Below are positions 9,519-16,581 of a stretch of DNA of 20,204 nt, piece after piece. Position 1 is the stretch's first letter. Every line of letters starts with the position of its first letter. Under the pieces are notes generated by a model, which was not told where the DNA came from, searched no databases, and worked only from the letters and a program-made list of their open reading frames with translations. A program made the position numbers and the translations under genes. Origin of the DNA: an uncultured Lachnospiraceae bacterium (GTDB lineage Bacteria > Bacillota > Clostridia > Lachnospirales > Lachnospiraceae); assembly GCA_937891165.1 (NCBI GenBank), contig CALAEX010000086.1:1-20204 (forward strand), in the 5' to 3' direction.

Positions 9519-9547
9519 TTGACAAAAATGCTATACGTAAATATACT
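9519..9547 (+). promoter_or_regulatory. Consensus promoter of the dndBCDE operon embedded in an inverted repeat
   Basis: A perfect TTGACA (9519-9524) and TATACT (9542-9547) are spaced by exactly 17 nt. The -10 box falls in the loop between the arms of the inverted repeat at 9524-9566. Transcription should begin near 9554, inside the right arm. This is 31 nt upstream of the preferred dndB start, with AGGAG at 9573-9577 in the leader. A protein bound to the repeat would block RNA polymerase. Confidence 0.85.
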
Positions 9548-9567
9548 ACTTACGTATAGCATTTTTT
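9524..9567 (+). terminator. Perfect 17-bp inverted repeat with T-tract: terminator of dptFGH and likely operator
   Basis: The left arm (9524-9540, five A then TGCTATACGTAA) and right arm (9550-9566) match at all 17 positions around a 9-nt loop and end in a run of six T. In RNA read from dptH this is an A-tract/T-tract hairpin that can act as an intrinsic terminator, though it is AT-rich. In DNA it surrounds the -10 of the dndB promoter and so also looks like an operator. Transcripts starting at about 9554 would contain only part of the right arm and so escape termination. Confidence 0.75.
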
Positions 9568-9584
9568 ATTATAGGAGAATTATG

Positions 9585-10634
9585 ATGAAAAATAGATATT
9601 CAGCAATAAAAGGAATACAAGCAGGTAGTGAATTTTATACAATAATGGTAAAATTAGGAGATTTAGAACATTTGATTCCAGATGTTGATATGACACTTTC
9701 GGTAGAGGAAAGAACTCAAAGACAGATTAATAGAAAGAGAATTCCAGCTATAAAAAGATATATTTTAGAAAATAGAGATTCTTATGTATTTTCCGCATTA
9801 ACATGTTCAATTGATGGAGAATTTGTGTTTATTCCTAATAATCAAAATAATAATATGGGCATTCTTGAAATTGATGCAGAAAGTAGAATTCTTATAAATG
9901 ATGGACAACATAGAAAGACTGCTATAATTGAAGCAATAAAAGAAGCACCTGATTTAGCAGAAGAATTTATTTCAATAGTTATTTTTAAAGATAAAGGACT
10001 TAAACGAAGTCAACAGATGTTTACAGACTTAAATAAACATGCTGTAAAAACATCCAATTCTATCGCCGAATTATACGATTCTAAGGATATGCTTGCACAA
10101 TTAACACGTCGATTACTAAAGGAGAGTATGTTTCTTGATAAGTATACTGATAAAGAGAAAGATTCTTTATCAAAATTCTCTAAAAAATTATTTGCATTTA
10201 ATACATTCTATAAAGCAAATAATAGGATATTAGGTGCAAATAAATATAGTGAAGAATTGGCTGAAATAGTTATACACTATTGGAAATCTGTTGTAAACAA
10301 TATTCATTTGTGGAAGAAAATGGACGCAGGTGAATTGCCAAAAATAAGATTAAGAGAAGATTATTTAATATGTCAATCAGTAATTATTGAGGCGTTGGGA
10401 CAAGTAGGAGCGTATTTTATAGTACATGAGGAAATGATAGATGAAATATTAGCGAAACTTGAATATGTAGATTGGCATAGAAGTGCTAAATGTTGGAGAG
10501 GGCGTTGTATAAAAGAAAATGATAGAATGATGAAGAGTAATCAAGCAGTAATACTTTCTTGTAATGTTATCAAAAAGGTTTTAGAAATACCATTAAATGA
10601 AGAAGAAAAAAAGATAGAAAAGAAAAAAAGATAG
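9585..10634 (+). CDS. dndB: DNA phosphorothioation regulator/modulator DndB (DGQHR protein)
   Basis: This is a 349-aa protein with the family signature DGQHR at residues 106-110, followed by a helical region including LKRSQQMFTDLNKHA. DndB proteins are not essential for phosphorothioation but affect how much and where it occurs, and in some bacteria they repress the operon. The start taken is ATG 9585, seven nt after AGGAG at 9573-9577. The adjacent ATG 9582 would add one Met with tighter spacing. Longer in-frame extensions run through the promoter and inverted repeat and are rejected. The C-terminus is a lysine/glutamate-rich tail (NEEEKKIEKKKR). It is the first gene of the modification operon and the next gene starts 11 bp after its stop. 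If it binds DNA here, the repeat around its own promoter is the natural target, but this is inference. Confidence 0.9.
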   Translation: MKNRYSAIKGIQAGSEFYTIMVKLGDLEHLIPDVDMTLSVEERTQRQINRKRIPAIKRYILENRDSYVFSALTCSIDGEFVFIPNNQNNNMGILEIDAESRILINDGQHRKTAIIEAIKEAPDLAEEFISIVIFKDKGLKRSQQMFTDLNKHAVKTSNSIAELYDSKDMLAQLTRRLLKESMFLDKYTDKEKDSLSKFSKKLFAFNTFYKANNRILGANKYSEELAEIVIHYWKSVVNNIHLWKKMDAGELPKIRLREDYLICQSVIIEALGQVGAYFIVHEEMIDEILAKLEYVDWHRSAKCWRGRCIKENDRMMKSNQAVILSCNVIKKVLEIPLNEEEKKIEKKKR

Positions 10635-10645
10635 TAGGTGTATAT

Positions 10646-12025
10646 ATGAATTTTCAACAATTTCCAGAATATGAAGAAATAATAGAAGAAATGAAAATAG
10701 TGTATTCTCATGATAAAAGACCTTGGCTAATTGGTTTTAGTGGTGGTAAAGATTCTACAGTTTTGTGTTGCTTAGTCTTTGAAATGTTACAAAGGTTGCC
10801 AGTTGAGCAAATTAATAAGAAAGTATATATTGTTTCATCGGATACGATGGTAGAGAATCCTTTAGTATCTAAGTATATGAGAAGTATGTCAGTGTTAATA
10901 GGGGAAAAAGGGAGAGTATTAGGGATAGAGAGTTGTGTAATTACTCCTGAAGTTGATAAGACATTTTGGTCTTGTCTTATTGGATTGGGTTATCCATCAC
11001 CAGAACCACCAGGATTTAGATGGTGTACAGATAAATTGAAAATTCGTCCATTAAATAAATATGTATTAGATACTATTAATGCAAATGGTGAAATAGTAAT
11101 GCTTTTAGGTGTAAGAAAAGCAGAAAGTAATTATCGAGCTAAGGGTATTAAATCAAGAGAAATAGAGGGAAAAGTGTTAATTCCTCATACAGATATAAAA
11201 AATGCATATGTATATAATCCATTAACTGAGATTCCAAATGAGAGAATATGGGAATTTTTATTAAGTGGTGATGCTTTAACACCATGGAAGTCAGATAATA
11301 AATATCTTTTTTCTTTGTATCAAGGAGAAAATTTAGGAGAAGAAGAAAGTGCTTTGGGACAGGTTGATGAAAATAAAATGAGGATAACAGGAAATTCACG
11401 ATTTGGATGTTGGATATGCACAATGGTAAGGGAAGATAAGTCACTTAAGAATTTTATTGAGCATGGAGAAGAATGGTTAATTCCATTAAGAGATTTTAGA
11501 AATTGGCTATTAGAAATTAGAGATAATCCTGATTATCGTGATAAAAAAAGACGTAATGGTTCGGTATATGTAAAAGAGGATGGGGAGTTAGGCTTAGGTT
11601 CTTTTAGTATGTACGGACGAAAAGAAATATTAAGAAAATTATTGAAGCTGGAAGTAGAAACAGGTCTTGATTTAATAAGTATTGAAGAATTAAAGATGAT
11701 AGATATGATGTGGGAAAATGAAGGTGACCTTAGTAAGAGGACTTTGGTAGATTTATATTATGAAATAAAAGGAACACATTTACCATGGGAAGAATATCGA
11801 GTACCATTATATTCAGAAGATTCTTTTGATATTATTAAAAAAACATGTAATGAATATGGCATTGAATATGAAATGTTGTCAAAACTTGTAGTTGCAATTG
11901 AGCATAATAAACATTATACAAGAGGGCAGAAAGTAAATAAGGCTTTTGATAGAGTGGTCAATGAAGGATGGCTTCATTATGAAAATATTAAAAAGGCGAA
12001 AGAAGATGTAAATCATGAGAATTGA
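10646..12025 (+). CDS. dndC: DNA phosphorothioation ATP-pyrophosphatase-type sulfurtransferase DndC
   Basis: This is a 459-aa protein of the PAPS-reductase/ATP-pyrophosphatase fold, DndC family. The PP-loop SGGKDS is at residues 32-37. Family members bind an Fe-S cluster; visible candidate ligands are C127 in FRWCTDK and the pair C255-x2-C258 in GCWIC, with C41/C42 near the P-loop as possible further ones. The reaction is activation of the DNA phosphate with ATP and handling of sulfur in the DNA modification complex. Sulfur normally comes from a cysteine desulfurase, DndA or a host IscS; no such gene lies in this window. The start ATG 10646 follows an AGGTG site. The stop overlaps the dndD start by 11 bp, so the two products are probably made in step. 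Confidence 0.95.
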   Translation: MNFQQFPEYEEIIEEMKIVYSHDKRPWLIGFSGGKDSTVLCCLVFEMLQRLPVEQINKKVYIVSSDTMVENPLVSKYMRSMSVLIGEKGRVLGIESCVITPEVDKTFWSCLIGLGYPSPEPPGFRWCTDKLKIRPLNKYVLDTINANGEIVMLLGVRKAESNYRAKGIKSREIEGKVLIPHTDIKNAYVYNPLTEIPNERIWEFLLSGDALTPWKSDNKYLFSLYQGENLGEEESALGQVDENKMRITGNSRFGCWICTMVREDKSLKNFIEHGEEWLIPLRDFRNWLLEIRDNPDYRDKKRRNGSVYVKEDGELGLGSFSMYGRKEILRKLLKLEVETGLDLISIEELKMIDMMWENEGDLSKRTLVDLYYEIKGTHLPWEEYRVPLYSEDSFDIIKKTCNEYGIEYEMLSKLVVAIEHNKHYTRGQKVNKAFDRVVNEGWLHYENIKKAKEDVNHEN

Positions 12026-14156
12026 TAGAATTGAACTTTGTAATTTTGGTTCATATGTAGGTGTATGTGTATTTGATTTAAAGTCAAATAGTAAAGGGAA
12101 TATTGTTTTGATAGGTGGAAAAAATGGAGCAGGAAAAACTACATTATTTTCTGGTATAAAATTATGTCTTTATGGTAATAAGGCTGCTGGTTTTGAAAAT
12201 ATTAATGCATTTTATCGTAAAGAAGTTCGTAAATATATAAATGATGTGTCAAAGTTTGATGCTTTTGCACATTGCTATGTTAAATTGACTGTAGCATTTT
12301 CGAATGGACAGAACGAAGATATATATGAGCTTATGCGTTTGTGGCATAATAATAGTGATGTGTTAGATGAATTCGAAGAATTTTTTGTAAGAAAGAACAA
12401 TGAAACATTATCAGATGAGGAGATAGCAGATTTTGAAAATTATATAATGAATATAATTCCACCAGAAATGTTTGATTTGTTCTTTTTTGATGGTGAGCAG
12501 ATTGCAGATTATTTTTTGGGGGAAGATGGAAATGAACGTGTAAAAAATGCATTTATGGTTTTATGTGGATATGATACTTTTGATATTATGCAGAAAAATT
12601 TTAAACGATTGACTTATGGAAAACGTACACAGGAATCGGATACCGAAATAAATTATGTGGAAGCGAAACAAATTGTAAGATTAAAGAAAATGGAATATGA
12701 AGATGCACAGACAAATGTAGAATTTATTAAAGCTACATTAGAATCTGTTAATCTTGAGATAAAGGATTATGATAAAAAATATAAACTTTCTGGTGGTGTA
12801 ACTTTTACAGAACTAAATGAAAAGTTAGCACAAATTAAAGAAGAAGAAAGATATCGAGAAGAGAAAAATGCACAGTTAAAAAAGATGGCAAATGATAGTA
12901 TACCGTTTATTATAGTGCGGGATTTGTTAATTAAAGTTGCAGAGCAATTAAATCGTGAGCATGATAAACAGCAATTTGAATTACTTCAAGATTCTTTGTT
13001 GAACATATTACCAATTGTTATGGAAAAGGTTTATCAGAGATTAGAGTGGAACAATGATTCTAATTTGACTAAAATGGTAATACAAGAATTTTCTAAAGAG
13101 ATGAGTAATAAAAAAATTGAAGAAGTTACTTCAATTATTTGTGTTGCTGGTGAAGAATATAGTAATATTCAAACAGCGATTGCAAAGTATTTATTATTTA
13201 ATAAGGAGGATGTCATTCGTACTGAACAAGAAATTAAAGAATCGCTAGAAAGAGCACAATGTCTTAGAAGTCAAATTGAAAACTACAATATTGATGGTAT
13301 ACAAGAGTATTTGGATAAGAAAAATATTCTTATGGAACGTATTCATGAACTTAATAATGAATTGCAAAAGGCGATGGATGAGGTTCAAGTAATCAAGCAG
13401 GAATATGAAGATGCTTTAGGTAGACTAAAACGTGAAGAACGTAAATTTGAGGAAGAAATGAAGAATGAATCAATTATAAGTTTATCTGAGCGTTCAGTTG
13501 CATTTTTAGATGAATTACAAAGACGTTTGTATAAAAATGAAATTCAGAAAGTCGAACAATTTTTTATGAAAAAAATTAAAGAACTTGCTCGTAAAAATAG
13601 GTTCATAGATAAAATTTTAATTGATAAAGAGTTTAATGTTCATATTTTTAAAAGAGTTTCATTTAATGCAAAAAGTGTTTGTAGTAGAATAAAAGAATTG
13701 GGCATATCAGCATATAGTATTGAATATGGACAAGTTCATTGTAATGGGCTTTTATTAAGTACGGAAACTCAAAATTTAAATGAATTTATTGAAAAATATA
13801 ATGAATGTAATGAACAAATAACAGTATTACAGGAAATTGAGAAATCAAGACTTTCAAAAGGGGAAAAACAAGTATTTATTATGGCGTTATATTGGGCATT
13901 TATGCAGCTTAATAAACAAAATATACCATTTGTTATTGATACTCCATTTGCTAGAATTGATAGTGAACATAGAGCTAATATTACAAATAATTTCTTTATG
14001 GACTTGTCAGGACAGGTGTTTATATTTTCAACTAATGAAGAAATTGTAGGTGAACATTATGAACAAATGTCTGAAAAAATCCAAGCTAAATTTTTACTTG
14101 AAAATATTGATAATATAAAAACAAATGTATATGCAAATGAATATTTTGGAGGTTGA
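12015..14156 (+). CDS. dndD: DNA phosphorothioation SMC/Rad50-like ATPase DndD
   Basis: This is a 713-aa ATPase with the split head of the SMC/Rad50 family. Walker A GGKNGAGKTT is at residues 34-43. A long charged coiled-coil-rich middle spans about residues 210-540. An ABC-type signature LSKGEKQ is at about 613-619, and a Walker B IPFVIDTP is at 637-644 with D642. I see no CxxC zinc hook in the middle. DndD is thought to couple ATP hydrolysis to DNA opening or nicking so that sulfur can be inserted, working with DndC and DndE. The length is usual for the family. It overlaps dndC by 11 bp, and its final codons contain the GGAGG (14148-14152) used by dndE. Confidence 0.95.
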   Translation: MRIDRIELCNFGSYVGVCVFDLKSNSKGNIVLIGGKNGAGKTTLFSGIKLCLYGNKAAGFENINAFYRKEVRKYINDVSKFDAFAHCYVKLTVAFSNGQNEDIYELMRLWHNNSDVLDEFEEFFVRKNNETLSDEEIADFENYIMNIIPPEMFDLFFFDGEQIADYFLGEDGNERVKNAFMVLCGYDTFDIMQKNFKRLTYGKRTQESDTEINYVEAKQIVRLKKMEYEDAQTNVEFIKATLESVNLEIKDYDKKYKLSGGVTFTELNEKLAQIKEEERYREEKNAQLKKMANDSIPFIIVRDLLIKVAEQLNREHDKQQFELLQDSLLNILPIVMEKVYQRLEWNNDSNLTKMVIQEFSKEMSNKKIEEVTSIICVAGEEYSNIQTAIAKYLLFNKEDVIRTEQEIKESLERAQCLRSQIENYNIDGIQEYLDKKNILMERIHELNNELQKAMDEVQVIKQEYEDALGRLKREERKFEEEMKNESIISLSERSVAFLDELQRRLYKNEIQKVEQFFMKKIKELARKNRFIDKILIDKEFNVHIFKRVSFNAKSVCSRIKELGISAYSIEYGQVHCNGLLLSTETQNLNEFIEKYNECNEQITVLQEIEKSRLSKGEKQVFIMALYWAFMQLNKQNIPFVIDTPFARIDSEHRANITNNFFMDLSGQVFIFSTNEEIVGEHYEQMSEKIQAKFLLENIDNIKTNVYANEYFGG

Positions 14157-14158
14157 TT

Positions 14159-14533
14159 ATGCAGTTTAGATTAAGAACATCAAAGCGTACAGAGGAAATA
14201 TTTGCTTCCATATATGCACGAGAATATTTACAACCATTTGTATTGGTAAAGCTTTCTATTGCTTTAGCATTACATGATGGATATAAAATTGTAAATAATA
14301 AAAGTGAAGATTGTAATGGACTAGATTTGAATCGACAGACTATTACAGGAGATAATGAAGCTTTATTTAAGGCTCTTATTGAGGTGAATGAAGAACGACA
14401 TATTAATGAAGAAGAATATTTTCCTAGTGTTGTAAAGCAATATATTGATTATGGTGCAATTCTTTTGGAACAGGAATATAAATATGGACATAATTTTTAT
14501 TCTCATTTAGTAAATTTAGAAAAAAGCATTTAG
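14159..14533 (+). CDS. dndE: DNA sulfur modification protein DndE
   Basis: This is a 124-aa basic protein of the DndE family, beginning MQFRLRTSKRTEEIFASI, the usual DndE N-terminal pattern. DndE binds nicked DNA in the modification complex and is essential for phosphorothioation. Lysines and arginines near the N-terminus (R4, R6, K9, R10) suit DNA contact. The start is ATG 14159, six nt after GGAGG at 14148-14152. A TTG two codons upstream overlaps the dndD stop and is less likely. It lies 2 bp after the dndD stop, and the HNH gene begins 26 bp after its own stop, so all five genes are probably co-transcribed. The position after dndD and the size make the call safe. Confidence 0.92.
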   Translation: MQFRLRTSKRTEEIFASIYAREYLQPFVLVKLSIALALHDGYKIVNNKSEDCNGLDLNRQTITGDNEALFKALIEVNEERHINEEEYFPSVVKQYIDYGAILLEQEYKYGHNFYSHLVNLEKSI

Positions 14534-14559
14534 TTAGTGAGTAGTGGAGTATACGAAAG

Positions 14560-15564
14560 ATGGCTGGTTGGAAATTAAAATATGGTTCAATAACAGAATA
14601 TAGTGTATCTGAAGACAGAATATGGTCACTCTTTAATTATGTTTTTTCAGACTCAAGTAGAAAAAGAAATACATATAAGTTTGGTTTCATTAAATCGTTA
14701 CTTGATAATGTATTTAATGGTATAAAATGTGAAGAAGGCATTTTTTACACATATGAGGAATTGTTTCAAAAATTTGCTGAAAATTATTGGAATTTAGTTG
14801 TTAAATATGATTTGCGTCAAATGAGAAAAGATGGGAAATCAGTATTTTCAAAAGTAGAAATAATATTTTTGGAAGCCATTGAAAAAAATCCTACTATTGG
14901 TTCATTGGAATTTGATTCAATAGATAAAATTACAAAAAATAAGATGGTAAATAAAGTAACATCAGAATGTAGAACTTGTGTGGTAGGAGCACTATATGAA
15001 GATTTTGATGGAATTATTTATTCTTTTGACTTAAAAGGTTCTGGTATCATTTTGAATTATTGTGTATATGAATTTATGTTAAAATATAAGACAGAAATAG
15101 AAAAACTGAATTATTATTCTTGGGCTAAATTTTTAGAGCAAATAAATGAAGATAATGTATTGATTCGTGTAATTGATAAACTTGAATTGGCAACTCCAAA
15201 ACGGGATGATTTGTCGGTATATAGAGAATTATTGCGTAGAGAATTTGAAGAGGATACTTGTTTCTATTGTGGGAAAAAATTGCAAAAGAATATTCATGTT
15301 GACCATTTTATTCCATGGTCTTTTGTTAAAGATGATAAAATGTGGAATTTTGTGCTTTCTTGTTCTAATTGTAACGAAAGAAAAAATAATCGAATACCTA
15401 AGATGGATTATTTAATAAGAATAGAAGATAGAAATAGAAAGATACAAGTATATGAAAATATTATAATTCAGACAGATTTTGAAAATTATACAGATGATTT
15501 GTTAAGAAGAATGTGGCATTATGCAAAGTTAAGTGGATTAAAGGAATTTACTAATATAACATAG
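14560..15564 (+). CDS. HNH endonuclease at the end of the dnd operon
   Basis: This is a 334-aa protein with a C-terminal HNH (His-Me finger) nuclease domain at about residues 232-285. It has a first zinc pair C234-x2-C237, the catalytic-type HVDH at 246-249, and a second zinc pair C268-x2-C271 followed by NERKNN. The N-terminal 225 residues have no domain I can name and may recognise the substrate. The start is ATG 14560, with GGAG at 14546-14549 upstream. It is 26 bp downstream of dndE with no terminator between, so it is expressed with the modification genes rather than with dptFGH. It may be an additional restriction effector that reads phosphorothioate marks or their absence, or an unrelated HNH defence nuclease. 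The fold is clear; the role is inference. Confidence 0.88.
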   Translation: MAGWKLKYGSITEYSVSEDRIWSLFNYVFSDSSRKRNTYKFGFIKSLLDNVFNGIKCEEGIFYTYEELFQKFAENYWNLVVKYDLRQMRKDGKSVFSKVEIIFLEAIEKNPTIGSLEFDSIDKITKNKMVNKVTSECRTCVVGALYEDFDGIIYSFDLKGSGIILNYCVYEFMLKYKTEIEKLNYYSWAKFLEQINEDNVLIRVIDKLELATPKRDDLSVYRELLRREFEEDTCFYCGKKLQKNIHVDHFIPWSFVKDDKMWNFVLSCSNCNERKNNRIPKMDYLIRIEDRNRKIQVYENIIIQTDFENYTDDLLRRMWHYAKLSGLKEFTNIT

Positions 15565-15634
15565 TAGTACAAAAAGTTATTTATCAAGTGGTAAATATAT
15601 TTCTTGTGTAGAGAAATTACTTGATTGAATATTG

Positions 15635-15945
15635 TATTTCAGAAAAAGAATTGCAAGAAAAAAGTTTGTTTAGAATATGGATTAAAGATAATAGAAAATG
15701 TCTAAGAATTAATAGAACAATATAGTAAAGGATATGCTAGAAGGAATCTTTATTATTGTTTTTGATTCTATAAAATGTTCTTTGAAATAGTCGACACACT
15801 GTGTCGACTATTTCAAAAATTAGTATCCAGGTTATATTAGTTATTCCATTTAAAGTACATATTTGCTAATAGAATAATTCGAAGTAGAAATTGATACTTT
15901 ACAACAAGTTATTTGAATATTCATTCCATTTTAGCTAAAATTATT
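15635..15945 (+). pseudogene. Decayed DUF1016/YhcG-family (PD-(D/E)XK) nuclease gene
   Basis: Translation of this gene-less stretch shows a broken DUF1016 N-terminal domain. From 15673 one frame reads EYGLKIIENV, a stop at 15703, then ELIEQYSKGYARRNLYYCF, a stop at 15763, then FYKMFFEIVDTLCRLFQKL to about 15822. This matches the remembered family pattern of YG..L...LSKELTEEYGKGYSKRNLYY followed by DFYKMFPEIV. Farther on, pieces resembling SWSHYISLFH (around 15830) and IDTLYYNKLF (around 15885-15915) appear in shifted frames. There is no usable start codon and the catalytic C-terminal half is missing or unrecognisable. DUF1016 proteins are predicted nucleases often found in restriction and defence loci, so this is probably a discarded defence gene. 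The palindrome at 15781-15817 lies within it. Confidence 0.7.
15781..15817. repeat. Perfect 37-bp palindrome inside the DUF1016 remnant
   Basis: Two 18-bp arms, 15781-15798 (TTTGAAATAGTCGACACA) and 15800-15817, are exact inverted copies around a single C at 15799. Each arm contains GTCGAC. There is no T-tract directly after it (AAATTAG follows), so it is not a classical terminator, though it could still stop or protect the 3' end of the dnd-HNH transcript, which ends 217 bp upstream. Confidence 0.85.
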
Positions 15946-16256
15946 TAAGTAGCTATAAATGAGCAAATTTAAAAATATATACAAAATCATCAAATAAACA
16001 TAATACTTGCATAGGTTGATTTTCACAAAAATATGATTATGCTTTTGTGAGTTTTGTACAAAAAACATCTTCTAAAATTTAATCAAAAATAATTTAACTC
16101 AAATTGCATTTGTGCAATTTTTAGTATTTGCTCATTCATAGTAAGTAGAATGTTATTTAAGAACAAGTGAAAAATGAAAGATTTTTAAGAAAAAGAGGAA
16201 TGATTTTTCAATCAAAAATAAAAAATTTACAAGAGGGTTAGGGAAACTTCCTTAAT

Positions 16257-16300
16257 AAATTTATCACAATTATGCGATGAGCTATTTGTGATAAATTTTT
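16257..16300 (+). terminator. Hairpin with T-tract, terminator-like
   Basis: The arms AAATTTATCACAA (16257-16269) and TTGTGATAAATTT (16286-16298) pair perfectly over 13 bp around a 16-nt loop. The T-run continues to 16300. The form fits an intrinsic terminator with an AT-rich stem. No intact gene ends close upstream, so it may belong to lost sequence or to an RNA element. Confidence 0.45.
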
Positions 16301-16320
16301 GCCTGTGTACGGACACAGGC
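16301..16320. repeat. GC-rich 8-bp hairpin directly after the terminator-like stem
   Basis: GCCTGTGT (16301-16308) and ACACAGGC (16313-16320) pair perfectly around ACGG. It is the most GC-rich element in the intergenic region and abuts the preceding hairpin with no gap. Confidence 0.7.
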
Positions 16321-16324
16321 AGTG

Positions 16325-16394
16325 CTTGCTATGATTGTTTCTGAAGAATTTATTGGGATATATCATTTGTATTGACTTATTCAGAAATAGCAAG
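16325..16394. repeat. Bulged long-range inverted repeat
   Basis: CTTGCTAT (16325-16332) plus TTCTGAA (16339-16345) are together complementary to the 15-nt right arm at 16380-16394, leaving a 6-nt bulge on the left side. With the two hairpins before it, this makes three adjacent stems in about 140 bp. Confidence 0.55.
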
Positions 16395-16581
16395 AGACGT
16401 AAAAGATATGAGTAGCATAGATTATCATAATGTTGTCAGAATTTCATAAACAGAAGGTCATAAAATTAAAATATAATCTAAACGACAATATGATAGTATT
16501 TGAATTTTCAAATAACATAGAAAGATTGTAAAATTATTTCTTTTCATAGTGATAAGAAATTGTAAATGGAGGAATTAGAGA

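Larger units (their letters stand above)
15946..16581. other. Gene-less AT-rich stretch with several hairpins
   Basis: No ORF with a start site and protein-like content is seen. The stretch holds an 11-bp inverted pair (15958-15968 with 16126-16136) enclosing two hairpins: 16023-16030 with 16043-16050, and 16101-16108 with 16113-16120. It also holds the hairpin cluster described separately at 16257-16394. Around 16372-16447 one frame reads LTYSEIARDVKDMSS and IDYHNVVRIS without a start, possibly another gene remnant that I cannot name. No convincing promoter for the gene at 16582 was found; the palindrome at 16499-16512 (TTTGAATTTTCAAA) is the only regulatory-looking element near it. Confidence 0.5.

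Noticed and set aside
9516..9584. Upstream extension of DndB by 23 residues
   Set aside because: It would begin with TTG and translate through the promoter and the inverted repeat. The ATG at 9585 has a well spaced AGGAG and lies after the expected transcript start.
15173..15415. Second + strand ORF of 80 aa inside the HNH gene
   Set aside because: It overlaps the zinc and HNH motifs of the real frame and shows no ribosome site or recognisable domain.
15958..16136. Retron-type non-coding RNA
   Set aside because: The outer inverted pair fits loosely, but there is no reverse transcriptase in the window and the stems are short and AT-rich.
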